64,000 bases of DNA, taken from contig JAFIEG010000009.1 in the NCBI GenBank assembly GCA_020832665.1, positions 1 to 64,000 on the forward strand, read 5' to 3'. Every line of letters begins with the position of its first letter. The stretch's first letter is position 1. Made by a program: the position numbers and the translations under genes. Of this stretch, positions 1-8,272 are shown in pieces. Origin of the DNA: Pararhodobacter sp. (GTDB lineage: Bacteria > Pseudomonadota > Alphaproteobacteria > Rhodobacterales > Rhodobacteraceae). Below the pieces are notes generated by a model. It was not told the DNA's origin, made no database searches, and was given only the letters and a program-made list of their open reading frames with translations.

Positions 1-101
1 GGGCGGGGGGGGGGGGGGGGGGGGGGGTGGGGGGCGGGGGGGGCGGGGGCGGGGCCGGGGGGGGCGGGGGGGCGGCGGGCGCGCCCCCCCCCCCCCCCCC
101 G
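1..101. other. G-rich then C-rich homopolymer tract
   Basis: Nearly uninterrupted G with a few C or T, then a run of about 17 C. No gene is visible. The same G-run-then-C-run layout occurs near 8929-8993. Runs like this are typical of poly-G sequencing artefact or a collapsed hairpin, so I treat it as low-quality sequence rather than biology. Confidence 0.7.
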
Positions 102-146
102 GCCTGAAACGAAACCCCATGGGGCCAGTCGAGGGGCCAGTCCAGG

Positions 147-1028
147 ATGCGTCATACGCTTCCCATCGCGCCGCAATTCTATGTCACGGCGCCGCAGCCC
201 TGCCCCTATCTGCCGGGCCGGAGCGAGCGCAAGCTGTTCACCGCGCTTGTCGGCGAGGGCGCGCGCGCGCTCAATGACACGCTTTCCAAGCAGGGCTTCC
301 GGCGTTCGCAGAACGTGCTTTACCGCCCGGCCTGTTCGGAATGCGCCGCCTGCCTGTCGGCGCGCATCCGCGTCGACGATCACAAGCCAGGGCGCACGCA
401 TCGGCGCATCCAGCGCCGCAATGCGGGCCTGATGCGCGAGGCCTCAAGCCCCTGGGCCACCGAAGAGCAATATGCGCTTTTTCGGCGCTATCTCGACAGC
501 CGTCATGCCGATGGCGGCATGGCCGATATGGACATCTTCGAATTCGCCGCGATGATCGAGGAAACGCCGGTGCGCTCGCGTGTCATCGAATATGCCGAGA
601 GCGACACAGCCGGGGCGCAAGGGCGCGGAGCGCGGCGGCTCGTGGCGGTGTGCCTGACCGATGTGCTCGATGACGGGTTGAGCCTGGTCTATTCCTTCTA
701 CGAGCCCGCGCGCGCCCGCGACAGCCTGGGCACATACATGATCCTCGATCATGTCGATCTGGCCCGGCAACTGGGGCTGCCCTATGTCTATCTGGGTTAC
801 TGGGTGCCGGGCAGCGCCAAGATGGCCTACAAGGCACGCTTTGATGCGCTCGAGGTCTATCTCGATGGCCAGTGGCGCCCGATAGACGACCCGCGCGTGC
901 ATGACCGGCGCCCGCATCCGCTGTCGGTGCCCCCGATCACCGAGCAGGTGGCGGCGATCACCCTGCCCAGCGCGCAGCCTGCCGGAAAGCCGGGTGGAAA
1001 GCCGGGGAGCGATACCAATTCAGGCTGA
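147..1028 (+). CDS. bpt: Aspartate/glutamate leucyltransferase (bacterial protein transferase, ATE family)
   Basis: Transfers Leu from leucyl-tRNA to proteins with N-terminal Asp or Glu, creating an N-degron for ClpS/ClpAP (family knowledge). The 293-residue protein has the expected N-terminal ATE domain with a Cys cluster at residues 63, 66 and 69 (PACSECAAC), and the C-terminal ATE domain with the [18 protein letters not shown] stretch near residues 214-231. The C-terminus runs about 20 residues past the conserved domain as a Pro/Gly-rich tail. The ATG at 147 starts the conserved [16 protein letters not shown] opening. Gene upstream is unknown because the sequence there is a homopolymer; ilvI follows about 400 bases on. 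Confidence 0.93.
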   Translation: MRHTLPIAPQFYVTAPQPCPYLPGRSERKLFTALVGEGARALNDTLSKQGFRRSQNVLYRPACSECAACLSARIRVDDHKPGRTHRRIQRRNAGLMREASSPWATEEQYALFRRYLDSRHADGGMADMDIFEFAAMIEETPVRSRVIEYAESDTAGAQGRGARRLVAVCLTDVLDDGLSLVYSFYEPARARDSLGTYMILDHVDLARQLGLPYVYLGYWVPGSAKMAYKARFDALEVYLDGQWRPIDDPRVHDRRPHPLSVPPITEQVAAITLPSAQPAGKPGGKPGSDTNSG

Positions 1029-1061
1029 TTGCTTCGGCTCACGTCGCGCACGGACGGGCGA

Positions 1062-1103
1062 ACAAGCCAAGGTATCGGAACCGATAAAACGGGCTTCGGA
1101 TGA
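1062..1103 (+). repeat. Dispersed intergenic repeat A, copy 1
   Basis: Core ATCGGAACCGATAAAACGGG with the flank ACAAGCCAA. Related copies lie at 20124-20160, 32618-32660 and 41541-41585 (inverted), each just downstream of a gene stop. ATCGGAACCGAT is nearly self-complementary (ATCGG..CCGAT). Confidence 0.7.
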
Positions 1104-1178
1104 CCCCACCTGCCAAGCGGCGCGAGTAATATCTGCAAAGATTTCGGCGCTGCCGGCGATTTTTTCGCAAAGCAGCAG

Positions 1179-1207
1179 TTGACGCCGGCCCCTGCGCGGC
1201 ATAATTT
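1179..1207 (+). promoter_or_regulatory. Sigma-70-like promoter for the ilvIH leader transcript
   Basis: TTGACG at 1179-1184 and TAATTT at 1202-1207 are separated by exactly 17 bases. Transcription would begin near 1214, giving a leader of about 215 nt before ilvI that contains two short coding sequences and a terminator. The -35 matches consensus at five of six positions; the -10 is weaker. Confidence 0.6.
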
Positions 1208-1247
1208 CCGCGCGTTGTCCGATGATGGCCCGGAACCGGGCGCAGAG

Positions 1248-1277
1248 ATGGCGATGAAACTGGTGGCGATGAAATGA
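1248..1277 (+). CDS. Upstream leader ORF 1 of the ilvIH attenuator (9 aa)
   Basis: ATG GCG ATG AAA CTG GTG GCG ATG AAA TGA encodes MAMKLVAMK. Its stop overlaps the ATG of the second leader peptide (ATGA), so the two could be translationally coupled. It contains adjacent Leu and Val codons. No strong Shine-Dalgarno is visible, so translation of this first ORF is uncertain. Confidence 0.4.
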   Translation: MAMKLVAMK

Positions 1278-1321
1278 AACTGATTCTCGTATCGGAAGGG
1301 GGTTTGCAAGGGACGCGCTGA
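1274..1321 (+). CDS. Leader peptide of the ilvIH attenuator, MKLILVSEGGLQGTR
   Basis: Fifteen codons with four consecutive branched-chain codons, Leu-Ile-Leu-Val (CTG ATT CTC GTA, 1280-1291). These lie directly before a GGGGGTTT tract (1298-1305) that can pair with the 5' arm of the downstream terminator. A ribosome starved for Leu, Ile or Val would pause before this tract and leave it free to form the antiterminator; a ribosome reaching the stop at 1319-1321 would cover or disrupt it. The layout is that of classical amino acid attenuation; the peptide itself is inferred. Confidence 0.7.
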   Translation: MKLILVSEGGLQGTR

Positions 1322-1345
1322 GCCGCGATGCCCGCAGACCCCGAT

Positions 1346-1368
1346 AACCCCCCGCGCGGGGGTTTTTT
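1346..1368 (+). terminator. Attenuator terminator upstream of ilvI
   Basis: AACCCCC (1346-1352) pairs with GGGGGTT (1358-1364) around a CGCGC loop and runs into six T residues (1363-1368), a rho-independent terminator. The octamer GGGGGTTT of the 3' arm occurs identically at 1298-1305 inside the leader peptide gene, so the 5' arm can instead form a 7-bp antiterminator there. The structures are mutually exclusive. ilvI begins about 60 bases on. Confidence 0.8.
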
Positions 1369-1427
1369 GTTGCCTGCCGCACGGCTTTGCGGCAAAGGCT
1401 GGCGCGAATGACAGAAGTGGAAAAGAC

Positions 1428-3185
1428 ATGTCGCAGCAGATGACCGGCGCGAAGATGGTGGTGCAGGCGCTCAAGGATCAGGGTGTCGAGGTCGTTTTCG
1501 GCTATCCCGGCGGCGCGGTACTGCCCATCTATGATGAGCTTTTCCAGCAAAACGAGATCCGCCACATTCTGGTGCGCCACGAACAGGGCGCCACCCATGC
1601 CGCCGAGGGTTATGCGCGCTCGACCGGCAAGCCGGGCGTGGTGCTGGTCACCTCGGGCCCCGGCGCCACCAATGCCGTGACCGGCATCACCGACGCGCTG
1701 ATGGATTCGATCCCGCTTGTCGTCATCTCGGGGCAGGTGCCCACCTTCATGGTCGGCTCGGATGCCTTTCAGGAGGCCGATACGGTGGGCATCACCCGGC
1801 CCTGCACCAAGCACAACTGGCTGGTCAAGGATACCGACCGCCTGGCCGAGACGCTGCATCAGGCATTCCATGTCGCCACCACGGGGCGGCCGGGGCCGGT
1901 GCTGGTGGACATTCCCAAGGATGTGCAATTCGCCAGTGGCAACTACATCCCGCCGCAGGCCGCGCGCACCGAGCATTACGCCCCGCGCGTGAAGGGCGAT
2001 ATCGACGCCATCACCGCGCTGGTCGAGTTGATCGAGACCGCCGAGCGCCCGGTGCTCTATACCGGCGGCGGCGTCATCAATTCGGGCCCCGGCGCCAGCC
2101 AGTTGCTGCGCGAGCTGGCCGATGCCACGGGCATTCCCGTTACCTCGACGTTGATGGGGCTGGGCGCCTATCCGGCCTCGGGCAAGAACTGGATCGGCAT
2201 GCTGGGCATGCACGGCACCTATGAGGCCAATCTGGTGATGCATGGCTGCGACCTGCTGATCAATATCGGCGCGCGCTTTGATGACCGCATCACCGGGCGC
2301 ATCGCCGATTTCTCGCCCGGCTCAAGGCGCGCGCATATCGATATCGACCCGTCCTCGATCAACAAGGTGATCCGCACCGATATTCCCATCATCGGCGATG
2401 TCGGCCATGTGCTGGAGGATCTGCTGAAGATCTGGAAGGCGCGCGGGCGCAAGACCGACCGCGAGGGGCTGGCGAAATGGTGGGCGCAGATCGATGAATG
2501 GCGCGCGGTCAACTGCCTGGCCTTCAGGAATTCGAGCGAGTTGATCAAGCCGCAACACGCGCTTCAGCGGCTGGAGGCGCTGACCCGCGATCACCCCGAC
2601 CGCTATGTCACCACCGAGGTGGGTCAGCACCAGATGTGGGCGGCGCAGTTCATGGGCTTTGACGCCCCCAACCGCTGGATGACAAGCGGCGGGCTGGGCA
2701 CGATGGGCTACGGGCTGCCGGCCAGTATCGGCGTGCAGGTCGCCCACCCCGAGGCCTTGGTCATCAACGTCGCCGGCGAGGCGTCCTGGCTGATGAACAT
2801 GCAGGAGATGGGCACCGCAGTGCAGTACCGCTTGCCGGTGAAGCAGTTCATCATCAACAACGAGCGGCTGGGCATGGTGCGCCAGTGGCAGGAGCTGCTG
2901 CATGGCGAGCGCTATTCGCATAGCTGGTCGGAATCGCTGCCCGATTTCGTGAAACTGGCCGAGGCCTTCGGCTGCAAGGGCATCAAATGCGACCACCCCG
3001 ACCAGCTTGACGATGCCATCCGCGAGATGCTCGACTATCCCGGCCCGGTGATCTTTGACTGCCTGGTGGAAAAGCACGAGAACTGCTTCCCGATGATCCC
3101 CTCGGGCAATGCCCATAACCAGATGATCCTGGGCGAGGCCGAGACGCAGGGCGTGATCGGCGATTCGGGCGCGGTGCTGGTGTAG
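1428..3185 (+). CDS. ilvI: Acetolactate synthase, large (catalytic) subunit
   Basis: ThDP- and FAD-dependent enzyme that condenses two pyruvates, or pyruvate and 2-oxobutyrate, in the first common step of Val/Leu/Ile synthesis. The 585 residues match the usual length. Visible parts are the N-terminal PYR domain with the catalytic Glu region (YPGGAVLPIYDEL, RHEQGATHAAEGYARSTG), the central FAD domain, and the C-terminal ThDP domain. The usual GDGS metal motif reads GEAS (VAGEASWLMNMQEM), a form I recall from Rhodobacteraceae homologues. It is followed by ilvH, and its expression is probably set by the leader attenuator at 1274-1368. Confidence 0.96.
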   Translation: MSQQMTGAKMVVQALKDQGVEVVFGYPGGAVLPIYDELFQQNEIRHILVRHEQGATHAAEGYARSTGKPGVVLVTSGPGATNAVTGITDALMDSIPLVVISGQVPTFMVGSDAFQEADTVGITRPCTKHNWLVKDTDRLAETLHQAFHVATTGRPGPVLVDIPKDVQFASGNYIPPQAARTEHYAPRVKGDIDAITALVELIETAERPVLYTGGGVINSGPGASQLLRELADATGIPVTSTLMGLGAYPASGKNWIGMLGMHGTYEANLVMHGCDLLINIGARFDDRITGRIADFSPGSRRAHIDIDPSSINKVIRTDIPIIGDVGHVLEDLLKIWKARGRKTDREGLAKWWAQIDEWRAVNCLAFRNSSELIKPQHALQRLEALTRDHPDRYVTTEVGQHQMWAAQFMGFDAPNRWMTSGGLGTMGYGLPASIGVQVAHPEALVINVAGEASWLMNMQEMGTAVQYRLPVKQFIINNERLGMVRQWQELLHGERYSHSWSESLPDFVKLAEAFGCKGIKCDHPDQLDDAIREMLDYPGPVIFDCLVEKHENCFPMIPSGNAHNQMILGEAETQGVIGDSGAVLV

Positions 3186-3192
3186 GGCAGGA

Positions 3193-3256
3193 GGGGCGCG
3201 GCCCCCCGTCGCGCTGGCGCGCGACTCCCCCCGGTGTATTTTAGGCAAGATGAAGA
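3193..3256 (+). repeat. Bipartite intergenic repeat B, copy 1 (between ilvI and ilvH)
   Basis: A GC hairpin (GGGGCGCGGCCCC), a second hairpin (GTCGCGC..GCGCGAC), then the core CCCCCCGGTGTATTTTAGGC followed by AAGATGAAGAAGG. The core recurs at 22348-22394, 24611-24683 and, inverted, at 11720-11799. In this copy the terminal GAAGAAGG sits just ahead of the ilvH ATG and may act as its Shine-Dalgarno. Confidence 0.75.
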
Positions 3257-3266
3257 AGGCAAACCC

Positions 3267-3827
3267 ATGTCAGCCCTGAAAATCCAGCAAGGCTCGTCCA
3301 GGCATTCCGCCTATGATCTGCGCGATCCCAATGCCGAGGTGATCGAGACCCATACGCTGGCGGTGATCGTCGATAACGAGCCGGGCGTGCTGGCACGCGT
3401 GATCGGGCTGTTTTCGGGGCGGGGCTACAATATCGAAAGCCTGACCGTGGCCGAGACCGACCATGAGGGCCATCGCTCGCGCATCACCATCGTCACCACC
3501 GGCACGCCGCAGGTGATCGATCAGATCAAGGCGCAGCTTGGCCGCATGGTGCCGGTGCATGAGGTGCATGACCTGACTGTGGAGGGGGCCCATGTGGCGC
3601 GCGAACTGGCGCTCCTGAAGGTAGCGGGCAAGGGTGATGCGCGTATCGAGGCGTTGCGGCTGGCCGAGATCTTTCGCGCCAATGTGGTGGATTCGACGCT
3701 GGAGAGCTTTGTCTTCGAGATGACCGGCGCGCCCGAGAAGATCGATGCCTTTGCCGAGCTGATGCGCCCGCTGGGCCTGGTTGAAATTGCGCGCACCGGG
3801 GTTGCGGCGCTGGCGCGCGGGGTGTGA
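3267..3827 (+). CDS. ilvH: Acetolactate synthase, small (regulatory) subunit
   Basis: Regulatory partner of IlvI; its ACT domain (from about residue 28, THTLAVIVDNEPGVLARV) binds valine and mediates feedback inhibition, and the C-terminal ALS_ss_C domain follows (VHEVHDL onward). The length of 186 residues fits the family. An in-frame ATG at 3234 lies inside repeat B and would add a non-conserved MYFRQDEEGKP, so I place the start at 3267 (MSALKIQQG). Repeat B separates it from ilvI by 81 bases, but no terminator with a T-run is seen, so co-transcription is expected. Confidence 0.95.
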   Translation: MSALKIQQGSSRHSAYDLRDPNAEVIETHTLAVIVDNEPGVLARVIGLFSGRGYNIESLTVAETDHEGHRSRITIVTTGTPQVIDQIKAQLGRMVPVHEVHDLTVEGAHVARELALLKVAGKGDARIEALRLAEIFRANVVDSTLESFVFEMTGAPEKIDAFAELMRPLGLVEIARTGVAALARGV

Positions 3828-3840
3828 GTGCGCCAGGCGC

Positions 3841-3860
3841 GTCACGCCGCGGGGCGTGAC
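3841..3860 (+). terminator. Hairpin after ilvH
   Basis: GTCACGCC pairs with GGCGTGAC around GCGG, 14 bases past the ilvH stop. There is no T-run, so it may be an RNA-stabilising or Rho-assisted end rather than an intrinsic terminator. Confidence 0.4.
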
Positions 3861-3960
3861 AATCCTGCGCGCAGTCTGACATCGCTCAAGGCGTGAAGAT
3901 GCAAAGCGCGGTTTCCTGACAAGGTTCGGCCAGTGTGGCCGACTTGTTTAGGATTCGCTC

Positions 3961-4734
3961 ATGCGTATGAAAACCCTGTTCCTGCCTGCCTTGCTGCCGA
4001 CTCTTGCTTTTCTTGCCGGCCCGCTTGCTGCCCAGCCGCAGGAAGCCAGCCTGACCATGGGTGTTGGTGTGCAGTTCACGCTGCCTGCGGGCTGGCAGGC
4101 GGAATCGCACAGCGCCCGGCTTTCTGTCTGGGCCGAGGAACCCGCACCGCGCGCCGTCACCGTGGTTCTGTATAGCGAGGCCGGCAAGGGCGCGCCGGGC
4201 GATGACCCGGTTCTGGCCGGCGCTCTGGACAGGCTGGAGCTGCGCCTGCCCGATACGGCGGCACCCTGCGCGGTCGGCCTGGCCGATCCCCTGGAGGCGC
4301 TGATCACCCCCGAGGCGATCGACGGGATGCGCGAGTATCGGCGCTTTGGCCTTGGCCTCACGGTGCCCGAGGCTTTCGAGCCCATCGAAGGGCCGCCCGA
4401 TGAGCTGGTGCTGGTGCTGGGCGCCGATGACGGAGAGGTGCAGTTCGAACTGGTGGCCGAGCTCCTGTCCTTCCGTATCGAGCGCAACGATCTGGAGCTC
4501 GATTTCGGCGGCTTGCAGATCATCGACAGCGGCGAGATGCGCCTTGGCGACGGGATGCTGTATGAGCGTTTCGACATGCGCTTTGTCGATGAACAGGGCG
4601 GGGCGGTCGAGGGCAGCATGCTGATCGGTGCCGAATCGCGCGATGGCTGGGCCTACCTGCATGTCTCGCTCTTTCACCGCGCCGATGATCCGGCACTGGC
4701 GGCTATCGCGGCGCGGATACTCGAAGGGCTTTGA
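3961..4734 (+). CDS. Secreted protein of unknown function
   Basis: 257 residues starting with a clear Sec signal peptide: MRMK, a hydrophobic core to about residue 21, and a likely cut near PLAAQ (residues 21-25). I do not recognise the mature domain. It is acidic, with alternating beta-rich segments and only one Cys after the signal (PDTAAPCAVG). It probably acts in the periplasm. An alternative ATG two codons later would do equally well. It converges on the MFS gene, with only eight bases between the two stops. Confidence 0.7.
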   Translation: MRMKTLFLPALLPTLAFLAGPLAAQPQEASLTMGVGVQFTLPAGWQAESHSARLSVWAEEPAPRAVTVVLYSEAGKGAPGDDPVLAGALDRLELRLPDTAAPCAVGLADPLEALITPEAIDGMREYRRFGLGLTVPEAFEPIEGPPDELVLVLGADDGEVQFELVAELLSFRIERNDLELDFGGLQIIDSGEMRLGDGMLYERFDMRFVDEQGGAVEGSMLIGAESRDGWAYLHVSLFHRADDPALAAIAARILEGL

Positions 4735-4742
4735 AACCGCTG

Positions 4743-5960
4743 TCAGCCCGCATCGTGGCGTTGCCGGTAGGCCAGCGCCACGAAGAACAGCGCAGCCCCG
4801 GCGCAGCCCAGCGTGCCCAGGCTGAGCACCAGCGCCGTGCCGTCGAAGGCGCGCGCGATGGGGGTGGCGATGATCGCCGCTGCCATCGTTGAGACCCCGC
4901 CCATCACCGAGGCGGCGGTGCCGGCGACATGGCCCAGCGGCTCGAGCGCCAGCGCGTTGAGGTTGCCGAAGATCATGGCGATGGTGGAGAACTGCACCCA
5001 CATGAACAGCATGAAGGGCAGGAAGCTGGCCAGCCCCAGCGCCATAAGCGCCAGCATGATCAGCGCCCCGGCGGCCTGCGCGCAAAGCGCCGTCACCACC
5101 AGCCGCTGCATGCCCAGCCGGACGACCAGATGCGCGTTGAGCAGGCTTGCCGGGATCGAGGCCAGCGCGATCAGCGCGAACCACCAGGGGAATTCGGTGG
5201 CGCGGTCATAGGTCTCGTCAAAGACCAGCGCCAGGCTGGCCAGCCAGACGAACATGCCCGCAAAGCCGAATGACAGCGCCGCCAGCAGCGCCATGACGCG
5301 GCGGTGGCGCGCGATTTCGGCGAGCGTGTCGAACAGAGTTCGCGGCGCCAGCTTGCGGCGGGCCTCGGCGGGCAGGGTTTCGGGCTGACGAACCAGCAGC
5401 CAGACGCCCGAAACCACGCCGAATACGAGAAAGCTCCAGAAGATCGCGCGCCAGCCATAGAGGGCGGCGATACCCGCGCCCATGAGCGGCGCCACCGCCG
5501 GCACCAGCACGAAGACGGCCATCGCAAAGGACATAACCCTGGCCATCTGCCGCCCGGCGAAGAGATCGCGCACCAGCGCCTGGCTGACCACGCGCGGCGC
5601 CGCCGAGCCCAGGCCCTGCACGAAGCGCGCCACGAGCAGAAGCTCGATGCTTTCCGACAGCGCCGCCACCGTGGCGGCGACCATGTAGAGCACGATGCCC
5701 GCCAGGATCACCGGCTTGCGCCCGAAGGCATCCGATACCGGGCCGGCGATGAAGGTGCCCAGCCCCAGCCCCAGCACGAAGACGGTAACGACAAGCTGCG
5801 CGCGCCCCGGGTCTTGCGGGGCAAGCTCGCGCCCCATCTCGGCGAGCACCGGCAGCATGGCATCGATGGCAAAGGCGACGGTGGCGAAGAGAAGCGCCAC
5901 CATGGCAATGAATTCGACCTGGCTGCGCCCGCTGGCGGCCTGCGGCGCGGCGTGGCTCAT
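4743..5960 (-). CDS. MFS drug-resistance transporter, Bcr/CflA type
   Basis: A 405-residue inner-membrane protein with about 12 hydrophobic helices and the MFS motif A between helices 2 and 3 (GPVSDAFGRKPVILAG). The arginine-rich loop and overall pattern resemble Bcr/CflA proton-driven multidrug exporters. Its ATG overlaps the stop of the upstream DsbA-like gene by four bases (ATGA), so it is the last gene of a three-gene coupled operon. The substrate cannot be told; a link to the acyl-CoA ligase of the same operon suggests efflux of an organic acid or related compound, which is inference. Confidence 0.87.
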   Translation of the reverse strand: MSHAAPQAASGRSQVEFIAMVALLFATVAFAIDAMLPVLAEMGRELAPQDPGRAQLVVTVFVLGLGLGTFIAGPVSDAFGRKPVILAGIVLYMVAATVAALSESIELLLVARFVQGLGSAAPRVVSQALVRDLFAGRQMARVMSFAMAVFVLVPAVAPLMGAGIAALYGWRAIFWSFLVFGVVSGVWLLVRQPETLPAEARRKLAPRTLFDTLAEIARHRRVMALLAALSFGFAGMFVWLASLALVFDETYDRATEFPWWFALIALASIPASLLNAHLVVRLGMQRLVVTALCAQAAGALIMLALMALGLASFLPFMLFMWVQFSTIAMIFGNLNALALEPLGHVAGTAASVMGGVSTMAAAIIATPIARAFDGTALVLSLGTLGCAGAALFFVALAYRQRHDAG

Positions 5961-6592
5961 GCGTCGCTTCCCGCCAGATCGTCGATCACCCGCAGCCAGA
6001 ACGGGCTTTCCTGCGCGCCGGTCACCACATGCTGCCCGGCGATGACAAAGGCGGGCACGCCGGCCAGCCCGCGCGCGCGGATATCGGCGTCGCGGGCGCG
6101 GATATCGGCGGCGTCGGCATCGCCTGCCAGCAGCATGGCGGTCATGGCGCGGTCCATGCCGGCGGCGGCGGCGATATCGGCCAGTGTCTCGGTCTCGCCG
6201 ATGTCGCGGCCTTCGCTGAAATAGGCGCGAAACAATGCGCTGACCACCGCCGCCTGCCGCCCTTCCAGCCCCGCCCAGTGGATCAACCGGTGGGCATCGA
6301 GCGTGGCCGGCGTACGGGTGATGCGCGCCAGATCGATCTTCAGCCCCGCCGCATCGGCGGCGCGCTGGACGGGCAGATAGGCATCGACCGCCCCCTTCTG
6401 GCCGCCGAACTTGGCTTCCAGATAGTCGCGCCGGTCCATGCCGCCCTTGGGCATGTCGGGGTTGAGCATGAAGGGGTGCCACTGGATGATGAAGGGGTGA
6501 TCAGGCCGGATTTCCAGCGCCGCATCGAGCTTGGCCTTGCCGATATAGCACCAGGGGCAGATCGGGTCGGAAAAGATGTCGAGCGAGATCAT
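5957..6592 (-). CDS. DsbA-family FrnE-like thiol oxidoreductase
   Basis: A 211-residue thioredoxin-fold protein with the active-site CPWC at residues 12-15 (DIFSDPICPWCYIGK) and the cis-Pro loop GLAGVPAFVI near the C-terminus, as in FrnE and 2-hydroxychromene-2-carboxylate isomerase relatives. There is no signal peptide, so it is cytoplasmic. An ATG five codons upstream exists, but the start used here overlaps the ligase stop as ATGA, matching the operon's coupling pattern. Its role could be disulfide chemistry or glutathione-type isomerisation of an aromatic substrate. Confidence 0.88.
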   Translation of the reverse strand: MISLDIFSDPICPWCYIGKAKLDAALEIRPDHPFIIQWHPFMLNPDMPKGGMDRRDYLEAKFGGQKGAVDAYLPVQRAADAAGLKIDLARITRTPATLDAHRLIHWAGLEGRQAAVVSALFRAYFSEGRDIGETETLADIAAAAGMDRAMTAMLLAGDADAADIRARDADIRARGLAGVPAFVIAGQHVVTGAQESPFWLRVIDDLAGSDA

Positions 6593-8121
6593 GGCGATTC
6601 CTTCCATGCCAGCCGCAGCGCGCGCCGGTCGAGCTTGTTATTGGCCGCGCGTGGCAGCGCCTCGCGCGCCAAGTATAGCCGCGGTTGCTTGTAGCGTGCC
6701 AGATGCACCTCGGCATGCGCCTTCAGCGCCGCCTCGCCGGGGTCTTCCCCGCGCGCGACATAGGCCAGCGCAATGACGCTGACGCCCTCGCGTACGGCCA
6801 GTTCCACCGCCGCGCTCTCGGAAATGGCCGGGTGGGCATCGAAGACGCGCTCGATTTCCAGCGGCGAGACCCGAAAGCCGCCGGCATTGAGCATGTCGTC
6901 ATCGCGGCCCAGATAGGCAATCGCGCCATCCTCGGCCATCATCGCGGTGTCGCCGGTCAGGAACCAGCCATCGCGCAGCCTTGCGGCGGTTTCGGCTGCT
7001 TCGCGCCAGTAGCCCAGCATCAGCCCCGGGTCGTCATCGGCCACGGCCAGTTGCCCGGCCTCGCCGCGCGGCACCGGCGCGCCATCCTCGCCCAGCACCG
7101 CCACGCAGCGGCCGGGCTGCGGGTAGCCGGCGCTGGCGGGCGGGGCGGGGCGGTCGGGGCTGGAGGAGATGTAGGTCGATATCTCTGACATGCCCAGCGC
7201 CTCATAGATCTGGGTGCCGGTGGCTGCCTCCCAGGCGCTTCGGGTGACATCGGGCAGCTTCTCGCCCGCCGACAATCCGTGGCGCAGGCGCGGCAGGGGC
7301 GGCACCGGCATTTTCAGCAACTGGCGATAGACGCCGGGCGCGGCGGCGAAGATGGTGGCATCAAAACGCTTCATCAGCAAGGCCAGCTGCACCGGTTCCA
7401 CCCCTGCCTGCGGGATCAGCGCGGTGGCGCCGATGGCCCAGGGGTCCATCAGCCCGGTGCCCAGCGTGTAGGTCCAGTTGAAGGCGCCGGCATGCATCAG
7501 CCTGTCCTCGGGGCCAAGCCCATACCAGCCCTGCCACATCACCCGACGCGCCCAGACCGCGCGATGGGCATGCATCACCGCCCGCGCCCTTCCCGATGAG
7601 CCCGAGGTGAAGACCATATAGGCCAGCCTGTCGGGGCTGGCGCGGTCCCAGTCACAGGGCGGCAGATCGTGCCAGCGTGCCAGATCGGCGGCGGTGATCA
7701 GCCGGGCAGGGCGGTCGGTGCCGGGCTCGGGCAGGGCGATGCCCTCGCCGGCAATCACGGCGGCCGGCTCCAGATCGGCGGACATGGCGGTGATCTCGCG
7801 CGCGGTCAATTGCGACGAGGTCGGCACCGGCACCAGCCCGGCGGCGATGGCACCCAGATAGGCGAGCGGAAACTCCACATTGTTGCCCAGCCGCAAGAGC
7901 ACGCGCTCGCCGGGTGCGAGCCCGGCGCGCAGCAGGCCGGTGCCGATGCCGCGCACGGCGCCGATCAGCCGCGCATAGGACCAGCGCTCGGCACCGGTCG
8001 GACGCAGAATCTGCAACGCGATCCGCTCGGGCCGGCGCGCGCCCTCTTCCAGCACATATTCGGCCAGGTTGAAGGGCGCGGGGCAGGGCGGCGGCGGCCT
8101 TGTATCGACGATTGAAAGCAT
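6589..8121 (-). CDS. AMP-dependent acyl-CoA ligase (benzoate-CoA-ligase-like)
   Basis: ANL-superfamily enzyme that adenylates a carboxylic acid and transfers it to CoA. In the 510 residues the P-loop FTSGSSGRARAV lies near 171-182, then the A5 motif YEALGMSE, the A7/A8 region GDTAMMAEDG...YLGRDDDMLNAGGFRVSP, and the catalytic Lys of NNKLDRR near 496. The arrangement resembles benzoate/4-hydroxybenzoate ligases more than acetyl-CoA synthetase. A long upstream extension in this frame is non-conserved and overlaps the divergent regulator, so the ATG at 8121 is preferred. It leads the operon ligase, DsbA-like protein, MFS. Confidence 0.88.
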   Translation of the reverse strand: MLSIVDTRPPPPCPAPFNLAEYVLEEGARRPERIALQILRPTGAERWSYARLIGAVRGIGTGLLRAGLAPGERVLLRLGNNVEFPLAYLGAIAAGLVPVPTSSQLTAREITAMSADLEPAAVIAGEGIALPEPGTDRPARLITAADLARWHDLPPCDWDRASPDRLAYMVFTSGSSGRARAVMHAHRAVWARRVMWQGWYGLGPEDRLMHAGAFNWTYTLGTGLMDPWAIGATALIPQAGVEPVQLALLMKRFDATIFAAAPGVYRQLLKMPVPPLPRLRHGLSAGEKLPDVTRSAWEAATGTQIYEALGMSEISTYISSSPDRPAPPASAGYPQPGRCVAVLGEDGAPVPRGEAGQLAVADDDPGLMLGYWREAAETAARLRDGWFLTGDTAMMAEDGAIAYLGRDDDMLNAGGFRVSPLEIERVFDAHPAISESAAVELAVREGVSVIALAYVARGEDPGEAALKAHAEVHLARYKQPRLYLAREALPRAANNKLDRRALRLAWKESP

Positions 8122-8272
8122 GGCAGCGGTGCTACGCCCGCCGCGCGCGCGGGGCAAGGGGGGGCGGGGACATGCAGGCTCAAAATGCCTGCCGGCCGAC
8201 GGGGCGCCCCGCCATTGGCCGCCCACGGGTGGCGCAAAGGCTGGACAGCGCCGCGCCTGCGCCCTATGCGAA

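Noticed and set aside
3886-5184. 432-codon minus-strand frame spanning the secreted-protein gene and part of the MFS gene
   Set aside because: Composition is Arg/Gly/Ala-rich and it covers two better-supported genes.
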